From NCBI GenBank assembly GCA_003343805.1, contig QAKM01000060.1, forward strand, positions 1 to 14,257: a stretch of 14,257 nt of DNA, given 5' to 3'. Below are positions 1 through 6,717 of this stretch, in pieces. Position 1 is the stretch's first letter. Every line of letters starts with the position of its first letter. The notes below the pieces were generated by a model that saw only the letters and a list, made by a program, of their open reading frames with translations, had not been told where the DNA came from and searched no databases. Position numbers and translations under genes: made by a program. This DNA comes from Bacillota bacterium (GTDB taxonomy: Bacteria > Bacillota > Clostridia > Christensenellales > Borkfalkiaceae).

Positions 1-17
1 TATCGTTTGTGAGTTGT

Positions 18-64
18 GGGCGCGCCGCCCGCGGGTTTCCCGCGGGCGGCGCGCCCTTCTCTTT
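18..64 (+). terminator. Intrinsic terminator of an upstream, off-window gene
   Basis: A perfect 18-bp GC-only stem (18-35 with 39-56) closes a TTT loop and is followed by a short T-rich tail, TTCTCTTT. It sits before the promoter at 104-132 and so probably ends a plus-strand transcript entering from the left. The tail on the other strand is not T-rich, so it is not clearly bidirectional. Confidence 0.75.
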
Positions 65-103
65 GTCCGTCGGCGTCCGTTTGCCGCCGAGCCCTTCATT
101 TGC

Positions 104-132
104 TTGACAAGGAGCGGCGCATCTCTTACAAT
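104..132 (+). promoter_or_regulatory. Sigma-A type promoter for the cobalamin-riboswitch operon
   Basis: TTGACA at 104-109 and TACAAT at 127-132 are separated by exactly 17 bp. Transcription would start near 139, a few bases before the first riboswitch helix at 148, which supports the assignment. Confidence 0.85.
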
Positions 133-145
133 AGAGGAAAAAAAT

Positions 146-266
146 ATCCGTCGGGAGTTGCCGCCCGCGCGAAAGGTGCGGGAGGGGCAGAGAGCAGGGG
201 AAGCGCGGTGAAAATCCGCCGCAACAGCCATTACGGTGAAAGTCCGATCGCCTGCCCGGACGGAAA
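146..266 (+). promoter_or_regulatory. Cobalamin (B12) riboswitch aptamer
   Basis: The segment carries the conserved cobalamin-riboswitch strings in order: GGGGAAG near 198, GGTGAAAATCC at 207-217, CCGCAACAG at 219-227, GTGAAAGTCCGA near 236-247 and CCTGCCC at 251-257. The closing P1 helix can be drawn as CCGTC (148-152) with GACGG (259-263). Members of this RNA family bind adenosyl- or other cobalamins and repress B12 uptake or synthesis genes when ligand is bound. The aptamer is compact and its peripheral helices were not modelled. The next genes, a DUF4430 lipoprotein and an ECF S component, fit B12 uptake. Confidence 0.9.
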
Positions 267-339
267 CGCGCGGTGTTCTCGGGCAGCAGGAGAAGGAGGC
301 CGTGCGTCTTTTTGGCGTGCCCGAGGGGCGCGCTTTTTT
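267..339 (+). terminator. Riboswitch expression platform: regulated intrinsic terminator
   Basis: The stem is CTCGGGCA (278-285) with TGCCCGAG (318-325), extended by CGCGC (267-271) with GCGCG (328-332), followed by TTTTTT at 334-339. The 5' arm overlaps CGGGCAG (280-286), which is exactly complementary to CTGCCCG (252-258) in the aptamer core. The two pairings are mutually exclusive, giving a simple antiterminator: ligand-bound RNA would free the 5' arm and terminate. The pairings are seen in the sequence; the switching behaviour is inferred from the family. Confidence 0.8.
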
Positions 340-389
340 GTTTGCTGCCCGCAAAATACGCCGCCTGCGTGCGGCAAAAGAGGTTTTTT

Positions 390-800
390 ATGAAAAGGAA
401 ATTTGTCTCTCTCGTCTCCCTTGTCCTGGCGGCACTTGCGCTCCTTGCGCTCGCAGGCTGCCATACGTCTTCCGTCACGGCGGACGTGGACGTCGTCGTC
501 ATCCGGGCGTCGGCGGAACAGGACGGCATGACGCTGCTTGCCGTCATGGAGGAGCTCCAAGAGGAGGGCGAACTGAGTTTCACCGTCTCGGACGGCATGA
601 TCACGGAGCTCAACGGCACCAAGCAGACCCTGTCGAGCTATTGGATGCTCTACACGAACGATCAAGAGAACGCCAACGAGCAGTGGGGTACCTGCGAATA
701 TGAGGGCGAAGTGCTGGGCTCGGCCACGCTGGGCGCGGGGGAACTCGCCGTAAAGGCGGGCTGCGTCTATCTTTGGTCGTTCGAGAGCTTCGGACTCTGA
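390..800 (+). CDS. DUF4430 domain lipoprotein, putative cobalamin-binding protein
   Basis: This 136-residue protein starts at the ATG at 390, 6-7 nt after an AAAAGAGG ribosome binding site. Residues 1-23 form a lipoprotein signal peptide with basic MKRK, a hydrophobic core and lipobox LAGC, so Cys24 would be lipid-anchored on the outer face of the membrane. The remaining ~110 residues look like a single DUF4430 domain, with the characteristic SSYWMLYTND segment and a closing YLWSFESFG. This domain resembles the C-terminal beta domain of transcobalamin/intrinsic factor. Together with the upstream B12 riboswitch and the S component whose start overlaps its stop, the likely role is capturing cobalamin or another corrinoid at the cell surface. 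Ligand binding is inferred, not shown. The acidic mature chain contains a second Cys near the C terminus. Confidence 0.82.
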   Translation: MKRKFVSLVSLVLAALALLALAGCHTSSVTADVDVVVIRASAEQDGMTLLAVMEELQEEGELSFTVSDGMITELNGTKQTLSSYWMLYTNDQENANEQWGTCEYEGEVLGSATLGAGELAVKAGCVYLWSFESFGL

Positions 801-1417
801 TGGAACGCAGGGAAGAACGGGCGGCCGCTGCGGCGGATAAGCCCGTGCGGGAGGCTTCTGCAAAGGCGGAGCCCGCCCGGAGAAGGAGGCGTGCGTTCCG
901 GCGGGGAGCGGGGTATGCGGCGGTCGTCGCCGTGTTTACCGCGCTCCTTCTTGCGGCGCAGTACGCGCTCTGGTTTGTCAAGGGGGTGGAGCTCGTCACC
1001 GTGCTCCTCCTCGTCTTTTCCTATCGCTTCGGCGTGCGGTGCGGGGTGCTCTCCGCCGTCGCCTTCTCCCTCCTGCGCTGCCTCCTTTTCGGGTTCTTTC
1101 CCAACGTCGTCCTTCTCTATCTCCTCTACTATCCGCTCTTTGCCGCCTGTTTCGGGATCTTGGGGAATGCCCTGCACCGCCGAACGGGCGTTCGGGTGCA
1201 GATGCTTTTAATCGTGCTCGCCGTCCTGTTGACGGCACTCTTCACCCTCCTCGACGATGCCGTCACGCCCCTTCTGTACGGCTATACGAAGGAGGCGGCG
1301 CTCGCCTACTTCCTTGCCTCCCTCCCCACGATGGCGGTGCAGACGGTGTGTGCCGCGGTCACGGTACTGCTTTTGTTTCGTCCGCTCTTATTCATCCTGA
1401 AACGGGTGAAATTATAG
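800..1417 (+). CDS. ECF transporter S component, putative cobalamin uptake
   Basis: This is a 205-residue integral membrane protein. The ATG at 800 shares its A with the upstream TGA (TGATG), a typical translational-coupling junction, and this start is preferred to an in-frame TTG at 773 lying inside the upstream gene. An unusual soluble N-terminal tail of ~35 residues, rich in Ala, Glu and Arg and ending in RRRRRAFRRG, precedes about six hydrophobic segments. The pattern, including an FSYRFGVRCGVLSA loop and LLYYPLFAACFGILG, fits energy-coupling-factor S components, which bind a vitamin and dock on a shared EcfA-EcfA'-EcfT module. No ATPase or T component is present here, so it would use a module encoded elsewhere. 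The B12 riboswitch suggests a cobalamin or precursor substrate; specificity cannot be read from sequence alone. Confidence 0.8.
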   Translation: MERREERAAAAADKPVREASAKAEPARRRRRAFRRGAGYAAVVAVFTALLLAAQYALWFVKGVELVTVLLLVFSYRFGVRCGVLSAVAFSLLRCLLFGFFPNVVLLYLLYYPLFAACFGILGNALHRRTGVRVQMLLIVLAVLLTALFTLLDDAVTPLLYGYTKEAALAYFLASLPTMAVQTVCAAVTVLLLFRPLLFILKRVKL

Positions 1418-1452
1418 CAAAATGCCGCTAAGATCGCCCTTTTGCGGCGGAT

Positions 1453-1493
1453 ATGTCGCATTTTTGTTACACGAATGTCGCATTTCTGTTACA
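1453..1493. repeat. Two-copy 19-bp direct repeat with 22-bp period
   Basis: ATGTCGCATTTTTGTTACA (1453-1471) recurs at 1475-1493 with one difference (T to C), separated by CGA. The period of 22 bp puts both copies on nearly the same face of the helix. It lies after the S-component stop and before the terminator at 1507. It could be a tandem protein-binding site or a remnant of the multiple terminal repeats of an IS21-like element; no transposase gene is nearby. Confidence 0.7.
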
Positions 1494-1506
1494 TAGATCG
1501 TTCAAG

Positions 1507-1544
1507 AAAAGGCCTCTCTACTCCGGGTAGAGCGGCCTTTTTTT
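1507..1544 (+). terminator. Intrinsic terminator, probably bidirectional
   Basis: AAAAGGCC and CTCTAC (1507-1521) pair with GTAGAG and GGCCTTTT (1527-1541) around a TCCGG loop, with facing single unpaired bases, and run into T7 (1538-1544). It ends the riboswitch operon on the plus strand; the A-run on its left also allows function on the minus strand. Confidence 0.85.
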
Positions 1545-1615
1545 GCGGTAGAGTGCGCCTTTTCGGGGGTAGAAGGGGGCGGAAAAACAGTAGCGTGCAG
1601 GAAGGGAAAAATGGG

Positions 1616-1645
1616 TTTACAGGAGGGCGCCTTTGGACATATACT
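1616..1645 (+). promoter_or_regulatory. Putative promoter of the TrhA-family gene
   Basis: TTTACA (1616-1621) and TATACT (1640-1645) are spaced by 18 bp between a terminator and the gene at 1712, giving a leader of about 60 nt. No other plausible -10 box was seen in this gap. The rest of 1545-1711 holds no recognisable gene or RNA. Confidence 0.55.
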
Positions 1646-1711
1646 GAGAGCAGAAACGATAGCACGCCGCCGCATCCGGACGATCGGGGGCGGGCGGAAC
1701 AGGGAGGCGTT

Positions 1712-2404
1712 ATGCAGCAGACGGCAGCGGGTGCGCTCGGCACCAATTATTCCAAGGGAAAGATTTTTTGCTCCTTCTATACCAAAGGGGAGGAGATCTT
1801 CAATGCGGTTTCGCACATTGCGGGGGCGGCCTTCGGGCTCATCGCATGGGCACTGACCCTCTTCTTTGCCTATCCCGATCGGGCGGCGATGGCTGCGGTC
1901 TCGGTGTTCGGGGCGAGCATCGTCATCCTCTATACGATGAGCGCGCTCTATCACTTCCTGCCCGACGGGCGTGCCAAGGGCATCTTCCGCATCTTCGATC
2001 ACTGCACCATCTACCTGCTCATCGCGGGCACCTATACGCCCTACTGCGTCATCGCGCTCGGCGGCACGGCGGTGGGGTTCTGGGTGCTGCTCGTCGAATG
2101 GCTGTGCGCGGCCGCCGGCATTGCGATGAACGCCGCCGCTATGAACAATAAGGTCGTCAAGGGCATCTCGATGGCGCTGTATTTCACGATGGGCTGGCTC
2201 GCCATTTTCGTATTCCCGCCCCTCATTTCGGCCATCTCGCCGCTCTCGCTGTGGCTGCTCCTCGGCGGCGGCATCGCCTACACGGGCGGTATCGTGTTCT
2301 TTGCGCTCGGCCGGAAGGTCAAGTGGTTCCACTCGGTGTGGCACATCTTCGATCTTGCGGGCACTGCGCTGCAATTTGCAAGCATCCTCCTGCTGCTGCT
2401 TTAA
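1712..2404 (+). CDS. trhA: Hemolysin III / TrhA-family (PAQR) membrane protein
   Basis: This 230-residue protein begins at the ATG at 1712, 4 nt after AGGGAGG; the reading frame is open further upstream but has no comparable ribosome binding site. It has seven strongly hydrophobic segments. The family's conserved residues are all visible: the EIFNAVSHIAG opening with His35, Ser77-x3-His81 in SALYH, FDHCTIYLLIAGTYTP (Asp96, His97), and the C-terminal His207-x3-His211 in HSVWHIFDLAG. In the PAQR/CREST superfamily these His and Ser/Asp residues form a metal-binding, hydrolase-like site within the membrane. Bacterial members have been linked to membrane-fluidity homeostasis; the old name hemolysin III reflects an early observation in Bacillus cereus and does not imply a toxin here. 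It is monocistronic, with its own promoter and terminator. Confidence 0.9.
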   Translation: MQQTAAGALGTNYSKGKIFCSFYTKGEEIFNAVSHIAGAAFGLIAWALTLFFAYPDRAAMAAVSVFGASIVILYTMSALYHFLPDGRAKGIFRIFDHCTIYLLIAGTYTPYCVIALGGTAVGFWVLLVEWLCAAAGIAMNAAAMNNKVVKGISMALYFTMGWLAIFVFPPLISAISPLSLWLLLGGGIAYTGGIVFFALGRKVKWFHSVWHIFDLAGTALQFASILLLLL

Positions 2405-2427
2405 AGCAGGCAGTATTCTCCGTATCG

Positions 2428-2452
2428 GGAGGCCCTCGGGCCTCCTTTTTTT
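2428..2452 (+). terminator. Intrinsic terminator after the TrhA-family gene
   Basis: GGAGGCC (2428-2434) pairs with GGCCTCC (2439-2445) around CTCG and is followed by T7 (2446-2452). It starts 23 nt after the stop codon. Confidence 0.92.
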
Positions 2453-2482
2453 GTTGACGGCAGGCCAACGCGCCCCGTTTGC

Positions 2483-2511
2483 TTGTAAATTTGCGCGCGT
2501 TGTGATAGAAT
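2483..2511 (+). promoter_or_regulatory. Promoter of tex, extended -10
   Basis: TTGTAA (2483-2488), 17 bp, TAGAAT (2506-2511), with TG at 2503-2504 making an extended -10. Transcription would start near 2518, leaving a leader of about 37 nt before the tex ATG. Confidence 0.75.
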
Positions 2512-2554
2512 AGGCATATCACACTTCTGCCCGTACAGGGCAACGGAGAACACT

Positions 2555-4720
2555 ATGGATATCATCAAGACGCTCGCTAAGGAGCTTGACCGAAAGGAGG
2601 AGCACGTTCAAAACGTCGTCACCCTCCTCGACGAGGGCAATACGGTGCCCTTTATCGCCCGCTACCGCAAGGAGATGCACGGCACGATGGACGATCAGAC
2701 CATCCGCACCCTTGCAGACCGCCTGCAGTATCTTCGCAATCTCGAAGAGAGGAAAAAGGAAGTGCTCTCTTCCATCGAGGCGCAGGGGAAGCTGACGGAG
2801 GAGCTTCGTGCCCGCATCGAAGGCGCGGAGACGCTCGCCGCCGTCGAGGACGAGTACCGTCCCTACAAGCAGAAGCGGCGCACCCGCGCGACCATCGCCC
2901 GCGAAAAGGGCCTGGAGCCGCTCGCCCTGCTCCTCTTCGCGCAGGAGAAGGACTGCCCCGCCCCCGAAGAGGCCGCCAAGGAGTACATCGACGAAGAGAA
3001 GGGCGTCTCCTCCGTGGAAGAGGCGCTTGCAGGCGCGGGAGACATCATCGCCGAAACTATTTCCGATGATGCCGCCGTGCGCGGGGCGCTCCGCGACTAT
3101 GCCATGAAGTGCGGCGACGTCTGCTCGGAGGCCGCCAAGAAGGACCCCGAGGACACCGTCTACCGCAACTACTATAAATTCACCTGCGCGGTCAAGACCA
3201 TTCCCGGTCACCGCGTCCTTGCCCTCAACCGCGGCGAAAAGGAGGGCGTGCTCAAAGTGTGGGTGGACGTCCCGCGGGATAATGCTTTAGAGCTCATCTT
3301 CCGCCGCGTCGTCAAAAAGCCCGCCTGCGCTTCGACCGCCTTTGTGAAGGCGGCCGCCGAGGACGCGTATGACCGCCTCATCGAGCCCTCTTTGGAACGC
3401 GAGGTGCGCGCCGCCCTCACCGAAACGGCTTCTGAGGGCGCCATCGGGCAGTTTGCGCTCAATCTGCGCCCTCTCCTCATGCAGCCGCCCGTCAAGGGGT
3501 TCGTCACGATGGGCCTCGACCCCGGTTACCGCATGGGCTGCAAGGTGGCCGTCGTCGACGGCACGGGCAAGGTGCTCGATACGGCGGTCGTCTATCCCAC
3601 CCACGGCGAACGGCAGAAGGCGGAAGCGATCAGAACGCTCTCCGCGCTCATCAAAAAGCATCAGGTCAAGCACATCGCCATCGGCAACGGCACCGCGAGC
3701 CGCGAGACCGAGCAGATGACGGTGGAACTCATCGCTTCCCTCGGCAAGGGGGCAGGCGTCTCCTATGCCATCGTCAACGAGGCGGGCGCGTCCGTCTATT
3801 CCGCATCCAAGCTGGCGGCGGCGGAGTTCCCCGAATACGACGTCAACCTGCGCTCGGCCGTCTCCATCGCGCGGCGGCTGCAGGATCCTTTGGCGGAGCT
3901 CGTCAAGATCGACCCCAAGTCCATCGGCGTGGGGCAGTACCAGCACGATATGCCCGAAAAGCGGCTCTCCGAAGCGCTCGACGGCGTCATCGAGGACTGC
4001 GTGAACGCAGTCGGCGTCGACGTCAACACGGCCTCCGCGCCTCTCCTGGCGCGCGTTTCGGGGCTGAATGCGGGCGTTGCCGCCAACGTCGTCAAGTACC
4101 GCGAGGAGAACGGCAGGTTCACGTCGCGCAAGCAGATTCTGAAAGTGCCCAAGCTCGGCGCCAAGGCGTTTGAGCAGTGCGCGGGCTTTCTGCGCGTGCC
4201 CGAGAGTAAGGAGGTGCTCGACAACACCGCCGTACATCCCGAATCGTACGCCGCTGCCGAGAAACTGCTCTCCCTCTGCGGCTATACCGAAGAGGACGTG
4301 CGCCGCGGCAATCTGGGGCATCTCATGGAGCGGCTGCACGGCTACGGCGAGGAGCGCGCGGCACAGGCGTGCGGCGTGGGGCTTCCCACCCTCTTCGATG
4401 TGTGCGCCGAGCTCAAGCGTCCCGGGCGCGACCCCCGCGACGAGCTTCCCGCACCCGTTCTGCGCACCGACGTCATGGAGATCAAGGACTTAAAGCCGGG
4501 CATGGAGCTCAAGGGCACCGTGCGCAACGTTATCGATTTCGGCGCGTTCGTCGATATCGGCGTGCATCAGGACGGGCTCGTGCACATCTCCGAAATTTCC
4601 GACCGCTTTATCAGGCACCCCTCCGAAGTGCTTTCGGTGGGGGATGTCGTCACCGTCTGGGTCAAGGAAGTGGATGAGAGGAAGGGGAGGATCTCCTTGA
4701 CGATGAAACGCCCGAGGTAA
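2555..4720 (+). CDS. tex: Tex-family RNA-binding transcription accessory protein
   Basis: This 721-residue protein has the full length expected of Tex. The start is the ATG at 2555, preceded by CGGAGA. The order of domains is typical: an N-terminal helical region containing VPFIARYRKEMHGTMDDQTIR (about 30-50) and EDEYRPYKQKRRTRATIAREKGLEPLA (about 100-125); a YqgF/RNase H-like fold starting near residue 313 with GLDPGYRMGCKVAVVD; helix-hairpin-helix DNA-binding segments at about 480-550 (NAVGVDVNTAS through KVPKLGAKAFEQCAGFLR); and a C-terminal S1 RNA-binding domain at about 648-720 with GTVRNVIDFGAFVDIGVHQDGLVHIS. Tex proteins resemble the core of eukaryotic Spt6 and bind nucleic acid in transcription-related roles that remain poorly defined. 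The gene is monocistronic; no clear terminator follows it. Confidence 0.97.
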   Translation: MDIIKTLAKELDRKEEHVQNVVTLLDEGNTVPFIARYRKEMHGTMDDQTIRTLADRLQYLRNLEERKKEVLSSIEAQGKLTEELRARIEGAETLAAVEDEYRPYKQKRRTRATIAREKGLEPLALLLFAQEKDCPAPEEAAKEYIDEEKGVSSVEEALAGAGDIIAETISDDAAVRGALRDYAMKCGDVCSEAAKKDPEDTVYRNYYKFTCAVKTIPGHRVLALNRGEKEGVLKVWVDVPRDNALELIFRRVVKKPACASTAFVKAAAEDAYDRLIEPSLEREVRAALTETASEGAIGQFALNLRPLLMQPPVKGFVTMGLDPGYRMGCKVAVVDGTGKVLDTAVVYPTHGERQKAEAIRTLSALIKKHQVKHIAIGNGTASRETEQMTVELIASLGKGAGVSYAIVNEAGASVYSASKLAAAEFPEYDVNLRSAVSIARRLQDPLAELVKIDPKSIGVGQYQHDMPEKRLSEALDGVIEDCVNAVGVDVNTASAPLLARVSGLNAGVAANVVKYREENGRFTSRKQILKVPKLGAKAFEQCAGFLRVPESKEVLDNTAVHPESYAAAEKLLSLCGYTEEDVRRGNLGHLMERLHGYGEERAAQACGVGLPTLFDVCAELKRPGRDPRDELPAPVLRTDVMEIKDLKPGMELKGTVRNVIDFGAFVDIGVHQDGLVHISEISDRFIRHPSEVLSVGDVVTVWVKEVDERKGRISLTMKRPR

Positions 4721-4975
4721 ACGTTTGCGATATTCCGCGCGCGCTTCGCATCTGCTTCGCAATACTTTGTCGAGCTGCGGCAACTTTCGGTCACTTACGG
4801 TTTAGTAAGCTCCCTCAAGTTTTCCTCGCTCTCCTTGTCTTGCTCGCATCTGCTGTGCGGAGGATGCCGAAGTCGGAAATCGTTTTGCCTTGTCTTGCTC
4901 GGTTCTAAGACGAGCTGCGTGACTTTTGTGCTATCCCGGGCGCGCCACGCGTCTGCTGTGCGGAGGATACATCAT
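4721..4975. repeat. Non-coding region with internal direct repeats
   Basis: No credible gene is present between tex and the next operon. Two short sequences are repeated directly: CCTTGTCTTGCTCG at 4833-4846 and 4888-4901, and TCTGCTGTGCGGAGGAT at 4849-4865 and 4952-4968. A small hairpin CTTAC/GTAAG lies around 4793-4810, and the GCTTCGCA motif occurs twice near 4744-4760. The composition is less GC-biased than the flanking genes. It looks like an accumulation of dispersed intergenic repeats rather than a decayed gene. Confidence 0.6.
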
Positions 4976-4977
4976 CC

Positions 4978-5150
4978 CCTTGGCTCCTTCTCCGAGGGAG
5001 CTGTCGAGCGCAGCGAGGCTGAGGGAGTCGCCTTATTTTTGGAAGCTCGTTTCCGATAACGGCAGTTCTCTTGATTTCGAAAACTCCTTCCGTCACACTG
5101 CCCGCGAAAAGCCTCGGGCAGCGCGCCACCTCCCTCCAAGAGGGAGGCGA
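4978..5150. repeat. Compound palindromic intergenic element (MITE/REP-like)
   Basis: The segment opens with a CTCCTTCTCCGAGGGAG hairpin (4984-5000), continues through CTGTCGAGCGCAGCGAGGCT and GAGGGAGTC, and closes with CTCCTTCCGTCAC, a CTGCCCG/CGGGCAG hairpin (5098-5104 with 5115-5121) and CCTCCCTC/GAGGGAGG (5129-5136 with 5140-5147). The CTCC/GGAG ends face each other, so the whole block could fold into a cruciform. Similar strings recur between genes in many gut Clostridia genomes; I recognise this from memory only. It ends 24 nt before the Shine-Dalgarno sequence of the next gene and so may lie in its transcript leader. Confidence 0.6.
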
Positions 5151-5184
5151 GGGAAAAGAGGGGAAACAACAAAGGAGGTCATCA

Positions 5185-6717
5185 ATGAAGATCGCCATGA
5201 CGGGCGTGAGCGGCGATATGGGCAGGGAAGCGCTCAAAGCGGTGCTCGCCCTCCCTGTGGGCGCGTGCGTGCGCGTGCTGCTCACCCCGAAGAAAAAGAA
5301 CGACGAATTTGCCCGCCGTCTCAAACGGGAGTACGGGGCGCGCGTCGAGATCGTCCGCGGCGACGTGACGCGGCGGGAGGACTGCGACCGTCTCGTTGCG
5401 GGCGCAGAATACGTCCTGCACATGGCGGGGGTCATCCCGCCCGTGTCCGATCACGCTCCGTCGCTCTCGCATCGCGTCAACTTCGGCGGCACGGCGGCGA
5501 TGACGGATGCCGTGCGCGCCTGTTCCCCCCAGCCCGCGTTCATCCACATCTCCTCGGTGGCGGTCTACGGCAACCGCACGATGGCGCACCCCTTCGGCAG
5601 GGTGGGCGATCCGCTTCTTCCCAGCCCCTTCGAGGCCTACGAGCTGCATAAGCTCAAGGCGGAGCGCTATGTCCTCGACGCGGGGCTTGAAAAGTTTGTC
5701 ATTTTGCGCGAGGGCGCCATGCTGCATCCGAAGATGCTCGAAAACAACATGAGCGATCCTCTCATGTTCCACATCGTGCTCAATTCTCCCCTCGAGTGGG
5801 TGAGCGCGCGCGATACGGCGCGGCTGTTTGCCCACATCTTCCTCCGCGAGAGCAAGGGGGAGATCGACGGCTTCTGGAACAACGTCTACAACGTCGGTGC
5901 GGGCGAGATGGGCCGCGACACGGGCTATGATACGCTTGTGGACGGCTTTGCGGTCATCGGCGGCGACCCGGAGCGCTACTTCCGCCCCGAGTGGTTCCCC
6001 ACGCGCAATTTCCACGGCCTGTGGTTCTATGACGCGGGCGAGCTCGAGGAGCTCTTCTCCTTTCAGCGCGACGGCGTGCACGAATATTGGCAGGAGATCG
6101 CAAAGGCGCACCCCCTGTTCGCTCTCGGAAAGGTCGTCCCGCCCGAGCTCATCCACGAATTTCTCTTCAAGAAGCTGCTCAAGATGGAGGGCTCTCCTGC
6201 AAAGTGGATCGAAGACGGCGACAAGGCGCGCATCTTTGCCTATTTCGGCGGCGGGGAGGGGGTCAAGCGGCTCCCGAAGAAGTGGGAGGACGTTTCTCTC
6301 GCCTGCAGACAGCCCGGGTTCGAGGCGCTGAAGCGGGGCGAGGGCGCAGAGCTCTTATCCCACGGGTTCGACGATGCAAAGCCCATGCGGGAGTGGACGA
6401 TCGAGGACGCGAAGTCTGCGGCGAAATTCCGCGGGGGCGAGTGCCTCTCTGAAGAGATGCCTTCTCTGCGCGCGCCCCTCGTGTGGCAGTGTGCCGAGGG
6501 GCATACCTTCGAGGCCTCCGCGCTCACCGTCCTTCGGGCGGGGCATTGGTGCCCCAAGTGCTGCTATCCGCGCCCGTGGAAGTTCGATCTTCTTGCAAAG
6601 CGCAACCCCTACTTCGCGCAGGTGTGGTACGATTCACACGCAAAGGACGAGGACGTGGAATATAACATCGAAAAGAGCGCGCCCATTGTCAGACGGGCGC
6701 AGGGAGAAAAGATATGA
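5185..6717 (+). CDS. Extended SDR (epimerase/dehydratase) with C-terminal zinc-ribbon-like domain
   Basis: This 510-residue protein starts at the ATG at 5185, 5 nt after a near-perfect AAAGGAGGT; upstream in-frame starts lie within repeat DNA and were rejected. Residues 1 to about 300 are a Rossmann-fold NAD(P)-dependent epimerase/dehydratase: TGVSGDMG (6-13) is the dinucleotide loop, SSVAVYG (123-129) and Tyr152-x3-Lys156 the active site. Residues ~300-430 are helical and unassigned. The C-terminal part, WQCAEGHTFEASALTVLRAGHWCPKC, has Cys436, His440, Cys456 and Cys459 spaced like the DUF4379-type zinc ribbon (C..GH then CP.C). It is followed by NPYFAQVWYDSHAKDEDVEYN, which resembles the start of a second such repeat. 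The substrate is unknown. Its stop overlaps the cysK start by 4 nt, so the two are co-translated. The domain fusion is unusual. Confidence 0.82.
   Translation: MKIAMTGVSGDMGREALKAVLALPVGACVRVLLTPKKKNDEFARRLKREYGARVEIVRGDVTRREDCDRLVAGAEYVLHMAGVIPPVSDHAPSLSHRVNFGGTAAMTDAVRACSPQPAFIHISSVAVYGNRTMAHPFGRVGDPLLPSPFEAYELHKLKAERYVLDAGLEKFVILREGAMLHPKMLENNMSDPLMFHIVLNSPLEWVSARDTARLFAHIFLRESKGEIDGFWNNVYNVGAGEMGRDTGYDTLVDGFAVIGGDPERYFRPEWFPTRNFHGLWFYDAGELEELFSFQRDGVHEYWQEIAKAHPLFALGKVVPPELIHEFLFKKLLKMEGSPAKWIEDGDKARIFAYFGGGEGVKRLPKKWEDVSLACRQPGFEALKRGEGAELLSHGFDDAKPMREWTIEDAKSAAKFRGGECLSEEMPSLRAPLVWQCAEGHTFEASALTVLRAGHWCPKCCYPRPWKFDLLAKRNPYFAQVWYDSHAKDEDVEYNIEKSAPIVRRAQGEKI

Noticed and set aside
773..799. 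TTG start extending the ECF S component upstream
   Set aside because: It lies inside the lipoprotein gene without its own ribosome binding site; the ATG overlapping the TGA at 800 is the normal coupled start.
1712..2404. Reading the hemolysin III similarity as a toxin
   Set aside because: The protein is a PAQR/TrhA membrane protein with conserved metal-site residues; the family name is historical and nothing around it suggests virulence.
3287..4339. Long minus-strand open frame inside tex
   Set aside because: Shadow of a GC-rich gene: the plus-strand frame has the full set of Tex domains, and the minus translation is Arg/His/Asp-rich with no known motif. The same applies to long antisense frames at 1502-2374, 5182-6156, 7792-8724 and 10147-11172.
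4833..4968. Possible CRISPR-like array from repeated 14- and 17-nt strings
   Set aside because: Only two copies of each, different repeats interleaved, irregular spacing and no cas genes.
4926..5651. Plus-strand open frame covering the repeat region and the start of the SDR gene
   Set aside because: It is out of frame with the SDR, which has a strong ribosome binding site at 5171-5179, and its product is Arg-rich low-complexity sequence.
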